This document shows, one piece after another, positions 49,436 through 59,250 of a stretch of DNA of 64,000 bases. The stretch comes from Acrocarpospora macrocephala. GTDB lineage: Bacteria; Actinomycetota; Actinomycetes; Streptosporangiales; Streptosporangiaceae. Below the pieces are notes generated by a model. That model saw nothing but the letters and a program-made list of their open reading frames with translations. It searched no databases and had not been told where the DNA came from. The stretch's first letter is position 1. Every line of letters begins with the position of its first letter. The stretch spans positions 49,461-113,460 of the forward strand of contig NZ_BLAE01000025.1 of assembly GCF_009687865.1 (NCBI RefSeq). The letters are read 5' to 3'. A program made the translations under genes and the position numbers.

Positions 49436-50290
49436 ATGAGCATCGGGAACCCCGCTCTCGGCGAAGTGCTCGCCCAGCACGGCAGCCCGCACCGTCTACT
49501 GGCGGCGCTGGCCGAATGGGGAATCCTGGTGGCGGTCAGACCCGATCGTTCGGTCGTGCTCGGTACGACGCAGGGCGGGGAACGTGTCCTGCTCGGCTAC
49601 ACCGGCCCGGCGACGTACGCGCGCCATCGCGGCAGCCACGCGCTGTCGGCGTGTGACGCGGACACGATCCTGGACATCCAGCGGGTGACCGGGGTCCGGG
49701 AGATCGTCATCGACGCGGCGGGGCCGGCTGCTGCTGCCGTCCCCATCGAGGATCTCCAGCGGTATCTCCAGTCCAACCGGAGCGGTCCGGCCCCGGTGCT
49801 GGCGGCGTCCGCGCCCAACGCGTACGCCACCGGAAGCATGGCGATGATCACCAAGCCGCCGGTCAGGACCATGCCCGCGCCCGCCCCGACGCCGGTCTCC
49901 TCGTCGTCCTGGGTTCCGCAGCCGCGCCAGCACCTGTCGGGGGCGATGACCGTCGTCGATCCCGGGTACCAGCGCACCAACCATCCGATCCTGCCCGCGC
50001 TGCGGGTGGCCATCGCCGAGTTGCTCCGCGATTTCGCGGTCATCCACCATGTGTGGATCTCCGAGGCCAGGACCGTGTCCGGGTCGTCGGGGATCATGCT
50101 GCACGTCAAGGTGCACACCCCGGCCGCCGAGGAGATCGTCCGCGATCTGCATCGCGGGGTGCGGTCCCGGCTGCCGCAGCTGGCGGCGAGCGAGGCGCCG
50201 GTGCTGATGGCCCGGGTGGCGGACGCGCACACCGAACGCCGGATGATCGAATTAGGCGCGCACGTGGTGTGCGCGGACGTGCGGGAGTAA
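49436..50290 (+). CDS. SseB-domain protein of unknown function
   Basis: About 284 aa. The N-terminal region (RVLLGYTGPATYARHRGSHA, then TGVREIVIDAAGP) resembles the SseB N-terminal domain common in actinomycete hypothetical proteins. A Pro/Ala/Ser-rich linker (about residues 120-170) separates it from a C-terminal domain (HPILPALRVAIAELLRDFAV, HVWISEARTVSGSSGIMLHV). No signal peptide. The start is uncertain: ATG 49436 or ATG 49424, neither with a ribosome site. The last 20 bases of the gene recur twice just downstream. Confidence 0.75.
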   Translation: MSIGNPALGEVLAQHGSPHRLLAALAEWGILVAVRPDRSVVLGTTQGGERVLLGYTGPATYARHRGSHALSACDADTILDIQRVTGVREIVIDAAGPAAAAVPIEDLQRYLQSNRSGPAPVLAASAPNAYATGSMAMITKPPVRTMPAPAPTPVSSSSWVPQPRQHLSGAMTVVDPGYQRTNHPILPALRVAIAELLRDFAVIHHVWISEARTVSGSSGIMLHVKVHTPAAEEIVRDLHRGVRSRLPQLAASEAPVLMARVADAHTERRMIELGAHVVCADVRE

Positions 50291-50401
50291 TTCAGCGAAC
50301 TCCAGCTCGGACACGGCATGTGATGGGCGCGGACGCGCGGGAGTAACAGGATCAGCACGCGCGGCCCGGCCAGCAACCATGCGGTGCGCGCGGACGCGGG
50401 A
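50271..50401. repeat. Degenerate tandem copies of the end of the SseB-like gene
   Basis: GCGCGGACGTGCGGGAGTAA (the last codons and stop, 50271-50290) recurs as GCGCGGACGCGCGGGAGTAA at 50327-50346 and, shortened, as GCGCGCGGACGCGGGA at 50386-50401. Spacing is about 56-59 bp. Duplication of the 3' end with later decay is the simplest reading. Confidence 0.7.
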
Positions 50402-50524
50402 CCAAATCCTCGGTTAAGCGGCTTTAGGCCGAAAAATCGGGATCTGCGGGTGTCTATAACACCTTGCTGGGCAATCGGGATCTCGGCCTAGGCGGTCGGG
50501 CGCTTGGTGGGCTTCAATGACGCC

Positions 50525-51856
50525 ATGATTCCCGCGACCCCCGGGCGGGTCCCCACCGGTGTGCGCATCGGCTATGCCGTCGGCTCGTTCTGCACGGCCA
50601 ACTTCGCGGCCATTCCCGGGCTGCTCCTGCTGATCTACATGACCAACGTGCTGGCGGTGGATCCGCTGCTGGCCGGGGTCGTGGTGTTCCTGCCCAAGGC
50701 CTGGGACCTGATCGCGAACACGCTGATCGGCCAGTGGTCGGACCGCACGGTCTCCCGCTGGGGCCCGCGCCGGCCGTGGATGCTGGCCGGGACCGCCGTG
50801 CTGCCCATCTCGTTCGCGCTCATGTTCATCGGGCCGCCGCTGAAGGGCGTGCCCGCGGCCATCTTCGTGGGCCTGGTCTTCCTGGTCGCCGCCACCGGGT
50901 ACGCGCTGTACGAGGTGCCGTACAAGGCGATGCCGGCCGAGATGACGCACGACTACCACGAGCGCACCGCGCTCCTGCAGTGGCGGATGGTGTTCATCGC
51001 GATCGCCATCGCGATGAGCGGGGTGCTGGCGCCGATGCTGGCCGGGGACACCATCGAGGGCTACCGGCTGATGGGCATCGTGTTCGCGGTGATCCTGCTG
51101 GTTGCCATGATCGGCTCGTTCTTCGGGACCGCGAACGCGCCGTACACCGGGCAGCAGGACTCGGAGGGATCGCTGCGGGTGCAGCTGGCGGCGGCCCGGG
51201 AGTCCAAGCCGTTCCTCTGGCTGCTCGGGCTGTGCAGCGCGCAGACGCTGGCGGCGGGGGTGATGCTGGCGGGCGCGCCCTACTTCGCGGCCTACACGGT
51301 GGGCGACCCGAAGGCGACGACCACGCTCTTCGCCGCGCTCGTCGGCCCGATGCTGATCACCATGCCGCTGTGGGTGTGGCTGGCCCGGGTGCTCGACAAG
51401 CGCGGCGCGATGATCCTGTCCGGCCTGCTGTTCATGTCCGGCGCGATCCTGGCCCTCGCCAGCCCGCTGCTCGGCCCGATCTACGCGCACCTGTGCATCG
51501 TGGTGGTCGGCGTCGGGTACGCCGGGCTGCAACTCCTGCAGTTCTCCATGCTGGCCGACGTCATCGCCTACGACGGCCAGGTCAGCGGCAAGCGCAGGGG
51601 CGGCGTCTTCACCGGCCTGTGGACGGCGGTGGAGAGCGCGGTCGCCGCCTTCGGCGCCACCATCTACGGCGCCGTCCTGTCCATCGGCGGCTTCCTCGAA
51701 TCCGACCCGGCCAACCCGGTGGTGCAGCCGGACAGCGCGGTGACGGCGGTCCTGATCGGCCTGACCGTCATCCCCGCGCTGATCATCCTCTCCGGCGTCC
51801 TGATGACCCTCAAGTACGACCTCAGCGCCGACAAACTGGCCCCAGCGGTCACGTGA
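50525..51856 (+). CDS. GPH-family (MelB-like) sugar:cation symporter
   Basis: 443 aa with 12 predicted helices. Typical MFS_2 features: GYAVGSFCTANFAAIPGLLL in TMS 1, the D..WDLIANTLIGQWSDRT loop with Asp residues that bind cation and sugar in MelB, RWGPRRPWMLAG after TMS 2-3, and YEVPYKAMPAEMT. The substrate is probably a glycoside. ATG at 50525; the TTG at 50504 is an alternative. No adjacent glycosidase. Its 3' end overlaps the converging FtsX-type gene by 8 bases. Confidence 0.88.
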   Translation: MIPATPGRVPTGVRIGYAVGSFCTANFAAIPGLLLLIYMTNVLAVDPLLAGVVVFLPKAWDLIANTLIGQWSDRTVSRWGPRRPWMLAGTAVLPISFALMFIGPPLKGVPAAIFVGLVFLVAATGYALYEVPYKAMPAEMTHDYHERTALLQWRMVFIAIAIAMSGVLAPMLAGDTIEGYRLMGIVFAVILLVAMIGSFFGTANAPYTGQQDSEGSLRVQLAAARESKPFLWLLGLCSAQTLAAGVMLAGAPYFAAYTVGDPKATTTLFAALVGPMLITMPLWVWLARVLDKRGAMILSGLLFMSGAILALASPLLGPIYAHLCIVVVGVGYAGLQLLQFSMLADVIAYDGQVSGKRRGGVFTGLWTAVESAVAAFGATIYGAVLSIGGFLESDPANPVVQPDSAVTAVLIGLTVIPALIILSGVLMTLKYDLSADKLAPAVT

Positions 51857-54536
51857 GCCGCCGCGGCGGCCGGACCCTGGCCCGCGTGAACACCCCGGTG
51901 ATCAAAGCCGCCAGCAGCGGCAGCACGAGCGCCGTGCCCACCAGCAACATCCAGGGCACGGCCACGATCGGCGTGGCCGCGAACTCGGGGTTGGTGGCGG
52001 TGTCCGCGCCATAGCGAATGCCGCCGTCGGGGGCGCCGGTGACGGCCCAAGCCGCCAGGCTGCCCGGCACCAGACCGGCGGCCAGGCCGACCAGCGTGCC
52101 GAGCCCGGCGATGAACGCGCCCTGACCGGCGACGGTGAGGCGGCGGGTCCAGGGCGAGGCCCCGATGGCGGCCATCGTGTCCAGATCCGGCCGGGCGTCA
52201 GCGGCGGCCAGCGCGGTCGCGACCACGGCCGCGACCAGGACCAGCAGCCCGGCCACCAGGGTGATCACGGCCAGCGTCAGATCCCCCTCCCGCGCCTGCG
52301 GGCCGCGAGTCACCTTCAGGTTCACCTGACCGCTCAATTCGGACACGCGGGCGCCGACCCGCCGCTCCTGCTCGGCGGTCAGCCGCAGGTCGGCCGGATC
52401 GATCAGCAGCGCGGTGGTCCGCGCGGTCAGCCGGGAGGCGCTCGCCAGCCCGTCCGGGAGGATCGCGCCGACCGGCGGCGGGCGGTCGGCGCGCACCGCG
52501 ACGGCGGACACGGTGACCCGCGTGGGCTTGTCCGCCGTCCCCGGCACGGAGATCCGCGCCTTCCCGCCGTGCACGCCGTTGGCGTCGAAGACCACGGCCT
52601 TTCCCGCCGCCAGCGCGGCGGCCGCGACCGGATCGTCCTTCCCGAGCACATAGCGAAGCAGGTCACGACCGCCCACGACCACGTCGCCCAGCAGGCTGCT
52701 CGCATAGCCGCACCCCTGGCAGGATCGAACCAGCTGGGCATGGCTCGACAGCGGGGGCAGGTCGTCCCCGGCGGACACCACGGTCTTGACCTCGATGAGC
52801 GGGACGCCGGGCAGCTCGTCCGCCACTGCCGAGCGCACGCCCGCCCACCGGTCGGCGGCAAGATCCTCGGCGAAGACCATGGCTGTGCCCGGCGCCTGGA
52901 CGGAGACGTAGTTCACGCGCCGGTCGGCGTCCTGGCTGGACAGCAGCACCGCGATGGTGGTCAGCCCGGCCATCGCGGCCATCACGGCGGCGACCGCGGG
53001 TGCGGTGCGGCCCCGGTTACGCGCGGCGTCCCTGGCGGCGAGCCGGAGCGGCAGCGGCAGCCAGGCGCGGGTCCGCCCGGCCACGCGGACCAGGAGCGGG
53101 GTCAGCGCGACCAGCCCGAGCAGCAGCACCAGCACGCCGAAGACGATCGCCAGCAACGCGAGCGACGGAGCCCCCATCAGCCGCGCTCCCAGCGCGCAGC
53201 AGGCGGTTCCCGCCACCACCAGAACCAGGCCGAGCACGGGCAGGCCCGCACGGTCGCGGACCCGGTCCCGGCGCCCGGCCAGCACGGCGGCCACGTCGGC
53301 GCGGCCGGCCTGGATCGCCGGGGTCAGCGCGGCCAGCAGCCCGCTGGCCAAGGCCAGCGCCGCCACCCCGGCCAGCAGCCAGCCGGGCACCTCGAACGGC
53401 CCGTAGACCGGAACCGGCAGGTTGGCGCGCCACACGGTCAGCGCGGCGATCCCGATGCCGAGCGGCACCCCCGCCAGCCCCGCCAGGCTGCCGAGCACCA
53501 GCCCGTCGGCCAGCATGAGGCGGCGCAGCTGCCCGGGCTCAGCGCCCTGTGCCGCCAGCAGGCCGAGGTCGCGCCTGCGGCGGCGCAGGCCCACCGCGAA
53601 CGCGGGCCCGGCCAGCAGCACCACCTCCAGAACGATCAGGAGGATGCCGAGCAGCACGCCCGTCGCGTCGGCGCCGGACGTCACGTCCCGGCGGAACAGG
53701 GTGGGCAGCTCCGGCGGGTCGGCGGCAACGGCGCGGGACCGCACCACCAGCCCTTCCTTGTTCAGCCGCCGGACCTCGGCCCAGCCGACCGGAGCGGGCG
53801 TGTCGACGAGCCAGTGCACCTCCCGGGCCGGCCGCACGGTCGTGGCATCAGGCACGGCCCCCTCCGCTGGTTGCAGGACCAGCGTGGATTCCGGGGCCGG
53901 GTCGGCGACGCCGGGAAGCATGATCATCGCGTCCGAAGGGGACATGTTCCCGGCCGACTCGGCCACGCCGACCACCCGGACCCGCGTGTCCGTCCGGGGC
54001 AGCCGGAGGGTCGAGCCGATCGGCGCGAGCTCGGCCAGCGTGCGGGAGACGGCCGCCTCTCCCGCGTTGGCGGGCATGCGCCCGGACACCTGGACGTAGG
54101 TGCCCTGGGTGAGCGGGTCGCGGGAGTCGATCTCGTACGCGTAGATCCACTGCCTGTCTCCGGCGAGCTCCACGACCTGCTCGCCTTCGGTGATCCGGCT
54201 GACCCGGCCGCCGGTCGCCGCCGCGATCTGGGCGGTGGTCCAGGACCGCTTCGCCGAATCCGGGGCGGTCTCCCCGGCTATCTTCCACAGCTCGCCGAAG
54301 GCGTCCTGCTCGACGGGCAGGCCGTATCCGACGGACCGCACCTGGGCGTCGGCGCGCGATCCGAGTTCGGCCGGGATCGCCTCCTCCGCGTTGACGGCGG
54401 CCGTCGTGTAGAGCACGAGCAGGTGGCTCACCAGGGCGACCGGCACCGCGATCATCAGGAAGATCAGCAGGCTGCGTCCCTTGGCCCGCCGCAGGTCGTG
54501 GCGGGACAGGCGCAGGATCGTGCGCAAGGCGCTCAT
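51849..54536 (-). CDS. FtsX-type ABC transporter permease
   Basis: 895 aa. An N-terminal membrane helix (SLLIFLMIAVPVALVSHLLV), a large extracytoplasmic domain (about 40-300), a block of FtsX-type helices (about 315-510), a second extracytoplasmic domain and a final FtsX block (LDTMAAIGASPWTRRLTVAG and following helices). This is the MacB/BceB-like layout used for peptide or lipoprotein export and antimicrobial-peptide resistance. The ATG overlaps the stop of the ATPase gene (ATGA), so the pair is coupled and PadR-controlled. Confidence 0.93.
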   Translation of the reverse strand: MSALRTILRLSRHDLRRAKGRSLLIFLMIAVPVALVSHLLVLYTTAAVNAEEAIPAELGSRADAQVRSVGYGLPVEQDAFGELWKIAGETAPDSAKRSWTTAQIAAATGGRVSRITEGEQVVELAGDRQWIYAYEIDSRDPLTQGTYVQVSGRMPANAGEAAVSRTLAELAPIGSTLRLPRTDTRVRVVGVAESAGNMSPSDAMIMLPGVADPAPESTLVLQPAEGAVPDATTVRPAREVHWLVDTPAPVGWAEVRRLNKEGLVVRSRAVAADPPELPTLFRRDVTSGADATGVLLGILLIVLEVVLLAGPAFAVGLRRRRRDLGLLAAQGAEPGQLRRLMLADGLVLGSLAGLAGVPLGIGIAALTVWRANLPVPVYGPFEVPGWLLAGVAALALASGLLAALTPAIQAGRADVAAVLAGRRDRVRDRAGLPVLGLVLVVAGTACCALGARLMGAPSLALLAIVFGVLVLLLGLVALTPLLVRVAGRTRAWLPLPLRLAARDAARNRGRTAPAVAAVMAAMAGLTTIAVLLSSQDADRRVNYVSVQAPGTAMVFAEDLAADRWAGVRSAVADELPGVPLIEVKTVVSAGDDLPPLSSHAQLVRSCQGCGYASSLLGDVVVGGRDLLRYVLGKDDPVAAAALAAGKAVVFDANGVHGGKARISVPGTADKPTRVTVSAVAVRADRPPPVGAILPDGLASASRLTARTTALLIDPADLRLTAEQERRVGARVSELSGQVNLKVTRGPQAREGDLTLAVITLVAGLLVLVAAVVATALAAADARPDLDTMAAIGASPWTRRLTVAGQGAFIAGLGTLVGLAAGLVPGSLAAWAVTGAPDGGIRYGADTATNPEFAATPIVAVPWMLLVGTALVLPLLAALITGVFTRARVRPPRRLT

Positions 54537-55237
54537 CGGCTGCTCACCAGTGGCTCGGCGGTGTCGGTGACCTGGCCGTCGCGCAGGTAGACGACCCGGT
54601 CGGCCCAGGCCGCATACCGGGACTCGTGGGTGACCAGCAGCACGGCCGCGCCGGCCTCGCAGCGCTCGCGGAGCAGTTGGAGGACCGCGTCGCCGGTCGG
54701 GGTGTCGAGCGCGCCGGTGGGCTCGTCGGCCAGCAGCAGCGAACGGCCGCCGACCAGGGCGCGGGCGATGGCCACCCGTTGTCGCTGGCCGCCGGACAGC
54801 TCTTCGGGGAATCGATCCCCGGCGTCCGCCAGACCGACCTCGCCGAGCACCGTCCCGGCTTCGGCCCGCGCCTGCCTGGTCCGGACTCCGTCCAGTTCCC
54901 GGGGCAGCATCACGTTCTCGATCGCGGTCAGCGAGGGAATCAGGTTGAGGTCCTGGAACACGTATCCCGCGTGTGTGCGGCGCAGGGAGGCGAGCGAGCG
55001 CGCGGACAGCCCGGCCAGCGGGACGCCCGCGAGCTCGACCGTGCCGGACGTGGCCCGCTCGAGGCCGCCCGCCAGGTTCAGCAGGGTGGACTTGCCGGAC
55101 CCGGACGGGCCCATGACCGCGACCAGCTCGCCGGCCGCGACCCGCAGGCTCACCCCTCGCAGGGCGGGCACGGCCTGCTCGCCCGACCCGTAAACCTTGG
55201 TGACCTCGGTCAGGCGGGACACCGGATCTGTGCTCAT
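54533..55237 (-). CDS. ABC transporter ATPase (MacB/LolD type)
   Basis: 234 aa. Walker A GPSGSGKSTLLNLAGGLE, Q-loop FQDLNLIPSLTAIEN, signature LSGGQRQRVAIARAL, Walker B LLLADEPTGALDT and His switch THESRY. The TGALD sequence and small size match the ATPases of FtsX-type exporters. Its ATG overlaps the PadR stop (ATGA) and its stop overlaps the permease start, forming a three-gene operon padR-ATPase-permease. Confidence 0.96.
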   Translation of the reverse strand: MSTDPVSRLTEVTKVYGSGEQAVPALRGVSLRVAAGELVAVMGPSGSGKSTLLNLAGGLERATSGTVELAGVPLAGLSARSLASLRRTHAGYVFQDLNLIPSLTAIENVMLPRELDGVRTRQARAEAGTVLGEVGLADAGDRFPEELSGGQRQRVAIARALVGGRSLLLADEPTGALDTPTGDAVLQLLRERCEAGAAVLLVTHESRYAAWADRVVYLRDGQVTDTAEPLVSSR

Positions 55238-55749
55238 TGAGACTCCTGGGGGGACGCGCCGAGAACGGCTTCGCAGTGGTCGAGCCAGCGCTGCTCGGCC
55301 TCGGCCTGAAAGATCATCGAGTCGTAGACCAGGCGTTGCGGCAGGTCGGCGCCGCGTTTGGCCCTGGTCAGGGTCTGCAGGGCGCGCATGGTGGCCGAAC
55401 GCTGGGCCTGCACGACGCCGCGCACGTCCACGCCGGGGGCGGTCACGGCCATCGCGAGTTTGATCACCAGTTCGTCCCTGGGCCGGTCGGACTGGGCGAT
55501 GGGGGTGCTGAACCAGCGCTCCAGCTCCGACCGGCCGCGCTCGGTGATCGCGTAGACCACCCGGCCCTGCTCGTCCTGCTCGCCGGGGGCCACCAGGCCG
55601 TCGCGCTCCATCCGGGACAGCGTCGTGTAGACCTGGCCGATGTTGAGCGGCCAGGTCGCCCCCGTGGACGCCTCGAACTCGGCGCGGAGCTGATAGCCGT
55701 AGCGCGCCCCCTGGCTGAGCAGGGCGAGCAGGCCGTGGCGGATCGACAT
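55234..55749 (-). CDS. PadR-family repressor of the ABC exporter operon
   Basis: 171 aa. N-terminal winged helix typical of PadR: MSIRHGLLALLSQGARYGYQ, TWPLNIGQVYTTLSRMERDG, GRVVYAITERGRSELERW, and a C-terminal helical domain (Vir_act_alpha_C, EQRWLDHCEAVLG). The ATG at 55749 lacks a ribosome site and lies 10 bp from a perfect palindrome, so the operon is probably autorepressed and induced by a drug or peptide substrate of the exporter. The longer open frame upstream is not supported. Confidence 0.93.
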   Translation of the reverse strand: MSIRHGLLALLSQGARYGYQLRAEFEASTGATWPLNIGQVYTTLSRMERDGLVAPGEQDEQGRVVYAITERGRSELERWFSTPIAQSDRPRDELVIKLAMAVTAPGVDVRGVVQAQRSATMRALQTLTRAKRGADLPQRLVYDSMIFQAEAEQRWLDHCEAVLGASPQESQ

Positions 55750-55759
55750 ATACCCAGTA

Positions 55760-55776
55760 TGCATACGCGGTATGCA
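55760..55776. promoter_or_regulatory. PadR operator candidate
   Basis: TGCATAC-GCG-GTATGCA, a perfect 7-bp inverted repeat with a 3-bp spacer; an overlapping GTATGCATAC palindrome lies at 55757-55766. It sits 11 bp before the padR start, in the promoter position for a leaderless transcript. Confidence 0.75.
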
Positions 55777-55962
55777 GTCGGCAAATCGGGGGGTGTGACG
55801 AGGATCACACTTGCGCGAATGGAACGAATCCATCAGGGCTGACGGCCCTGCCGATCTTCCGATCAAACGACAAAACGGCCGATTTGTCGGACTTCACGGG
55901 TGAAGGGGGACCATAATGCTGATTTCCATCCAGCGTCTAACCCCCTTCACCTGGAAGGATTC

Positions 55963-56874
55963 ATGAACAAACCTCTGCGAGCGCTCCTCTGCGCGACCGC
56001 GATCTTCGCCGTCGGCTGCGGCACGACCCCCCTTCCGGCCGCCTCCCCCGTCGCCGCTTCGGCCGGACTCGCGGCCAAGTCGACCGGATCCTCGGGCGGC
56101 TCCTCCTCGGGGGCATCCGCCGCGTCCGTAGCTGAGTCGTCAGCCGCGGCGCGGTGTCGCGTGGCCGCGGGGAAGCCGTCCCTGACCGCCGGACGCCTGC
56201 GCGCGAGCGTGTCCCGAGCCGGATGCACGCGGGAGGCCCGCCTGCGCATCCGGATCAAGAAGTCCGTCGCCGGTCCGGACCGCGTCGTCAAGAGCGGCTC
56301 GCGGATCGTCCGCAACGCGCGCCTCACCGCTGCGGTGAAGTGCGCCTCCGGTGTCTTCTACACCACCGCCACCGACTCCGCCGGGCACGTCGCGACCTCC
56401 AGGAAGGTCCGGGTGAAGTGCCCCACCGTACCCAAGCCGACCCCCACCCCCACCCCGACGGAGAACCCGAGCGGCGGGACCGGCTCCGGTGTCGGCACCG
56501 CGATCGAGAACGAGATCGTGCGGCTGACCAACGTCGAACGCGCCAAGGCCGGCTGCGGCCCGCTCACCCACGAGGCGCGCCTGCACACCGCCGCCCGCGG
56601 CCACTCCGCCGACATGTCCGCGAAGGGCTACTTCTCCCACGACTCCCAGGACGGCCGCTCCTTCGCGGACCGGATCAAGGCCACCGGCTACTCCTTCTCC
56701 TCCATCGGCGAGAACATCGCCAAGGGCCAGCAGACGGCCGCGTCCGTAATGAAGGACTGGATGGGCAGCCAGGGGCACCGCGAAAACATCCTTAACTGCT
56801 CCTACACCCAGATCGGCGTCGGATATGTCGCCGCCGGCGGCCCTTACTGGACTCAGGACTTCGGTAGGCCGTAG
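55963..56874 (+). CDS. CAP/SCP-domain lipoprotein
   Basis: 303 aa. The signal peptide MNKPLRALLCATAIFAVGCG ends in a lipobox, so the protein is lipid-anchored. A Ser/Gly/Ala stretch and a beta-rich region (CRVAAGKPSLTAGRLRASVS) precede a Pro-Thr linker (PKPTPTPTPTE), then a CAP domain (about 180-303): LTNVERAKAGCGPLTHEARL, HSADMSAKGYFSHDS, GYSFSSIGENIAKG, WMGSQGHRENILN. CAP His and Glu residues are intact. Function in bacteria is poorly known (adhesion, lipid binding or hydrolysis). Start ATG 55963 with GGAAGGA upstream. A 14-bp hairpin follows. Confidence 0.92.
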   Translation: MNKPLRALLCATAIFAVGCGTTPLPAASPVAASAGLAAKSTGSSGGSSSGASAASVAESSAAARCRVAAGKPSLTAGRLRASVSRAGCTREARLRIRIKKSVAGPDRVVKSGSRIVRNARLTAAVKCASGVFYTTATDSAGHVATSRKVRVKCPTVPKPTPTPTPTENPSGGTGSGVGTAIENEIVRLTNVERAKAGCGPLTHEARLHTAARGHSADMSAKGYFSHDSQDGRSFADRIKATGYSFSSIGENIAKGQQTAASVMKDWMGSQGHRENILNCSYTQIGVGYVAAGGPYWTQDFGRP

Positions 56875-56984
56875 AACACCCGGCAGAAAGAGCAGGTCGC
56901 TCGCCGTTATCCGGCGCCGGTGACGTTCTCCCCACACCGGCGCCAAGAGCGGCAGGGGCATTCTGTCCGGCGTTCTCATCCACT

Positions 56985-57018
56985 TCTACCGGCCCGCGTG
57001 GCAGCGCGGGCCGGTAGA
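56985..57018 (+). terminator. Hairpin downstream of the CAP lipoprotein gene
   Basis: TCTACCGGCCCGCG, loop TGGCAG, CGCGGGCCGGTAGA: perfect 14-bp stem, 110 bp after the CAP stop and 86 bp before the next gene. Very stable but without a U-tract. Confidence 0.75.
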
Positions 57019-57104
57019 GTCCTGTTCGACACGCCGTGCCGGGGGACCACGGCAATGTCACAACAATCTGGACACCAGAGTTCTGGAAAGCGGATACTCC
57101 AGGC

Positions 57105-57641
57105 ATGAGCTCGCAGCAACCCGTACGCGCCTCCGACGGAGATCGCGATCGTGCGCTCAACGAGCTTCGCGACAGGGCGGCCGAAGGGCGCCTGTCGATG
57201 GAGACGTTCGTAGGGCGGGTGGATCAGGCACTGCGCGCCCGCAGCCGCGACGAGCTGGACGAACTCATCGCGGATTTGCCGCATCGGGGCCGCTGGCGTC
57301 GTCGCATCACCGAAGTCGTGTCCTCCGCGTCCGACTTCACGTCACGGCTGCAGCACGCCTGGCGCCGGCCGCGGCTCCCCCGGCTGGCACTTCCGCCGGA
57401 CAGCCGCATCCGTTATGTGGTCGGCCGAGGATCCTCGTGCGACCTCGTCCTTTCGGATTTGACGGTTTCTCGCGTCCATGCGGAACTCCGGCGCGAAGAG
57501 GACTACTGGCTTCTCGTGGATCTGGGCTCGCTCAACGGAACCCGCCTGAACGGCTGGCGGCTCGTTGGTCCGGCACGGGTTCGCACCGGGGACGAGATCT
57601 CCTTTGGGGACTGCGCTTTCCTGGTGTCCGCACCCGCGTAG
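57105..57641 (+). CDS. DUF1707 and FHA-domain protein
   Basis: 178 aa. Residues about 8-60 form a DUF1707 (SHOCT-like) domain: RASDGDRDRALNELRDRAAE, GRLSMETFVGRVDQALRARS. A basic linker precedes a C-terminal FHA domain, with GRGSSCDLVLSDLTVSRVHA, then LGSLNGTRLNG and DEISFGDCAF; the phosphothreonine-binding Arg, Ser and Asn are in place. It probably reads Ser/Thr kinase signals. ATG 57105; no kinase gene is adjacent. It converges on ilvC. Confidence 0.92.
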   Translation: MSSQQPVRASDGDRDRALNELRDRAAEGRLSMETFVGRVDQALRARSRDELDELIADLPHRGRWRRRITEVVSSASDFTSRLQHAWRRPRLPRLALPPDSRIRYVVGRGSSCDLVLSDLTVSRVHAELRREEDYWLLVDLGSLNGTRLNGWRLVGPARVRTGDEISFGDCAFLVSAPA

Positions 57642-57649
57642 AAAACGCC

Positions 57650-57691
57650 CGCCAAAAGAAAAGCGGCGCCACCCGCGTGGGGTAGCGCCGC
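57650..57691 (-). terminator. Terminator after ilvC
   Basis: GCGGCGCCACCC, a 5-base loop, GGGTAGCGCCGC (57663-57691) followed on the minus strand by TTTTCTTTT. It lies 11 bp after the ilvC stop and ends the ilvBNC transcript; it may also stop the FHA gene. Confidence 0.92.
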
Positions 57692-57701
57692 CGTTTCCGC
57701 G

Positions 57702-59249
<1,548 letters not shown>

Positions 59250-59250
<1 letters not shown>

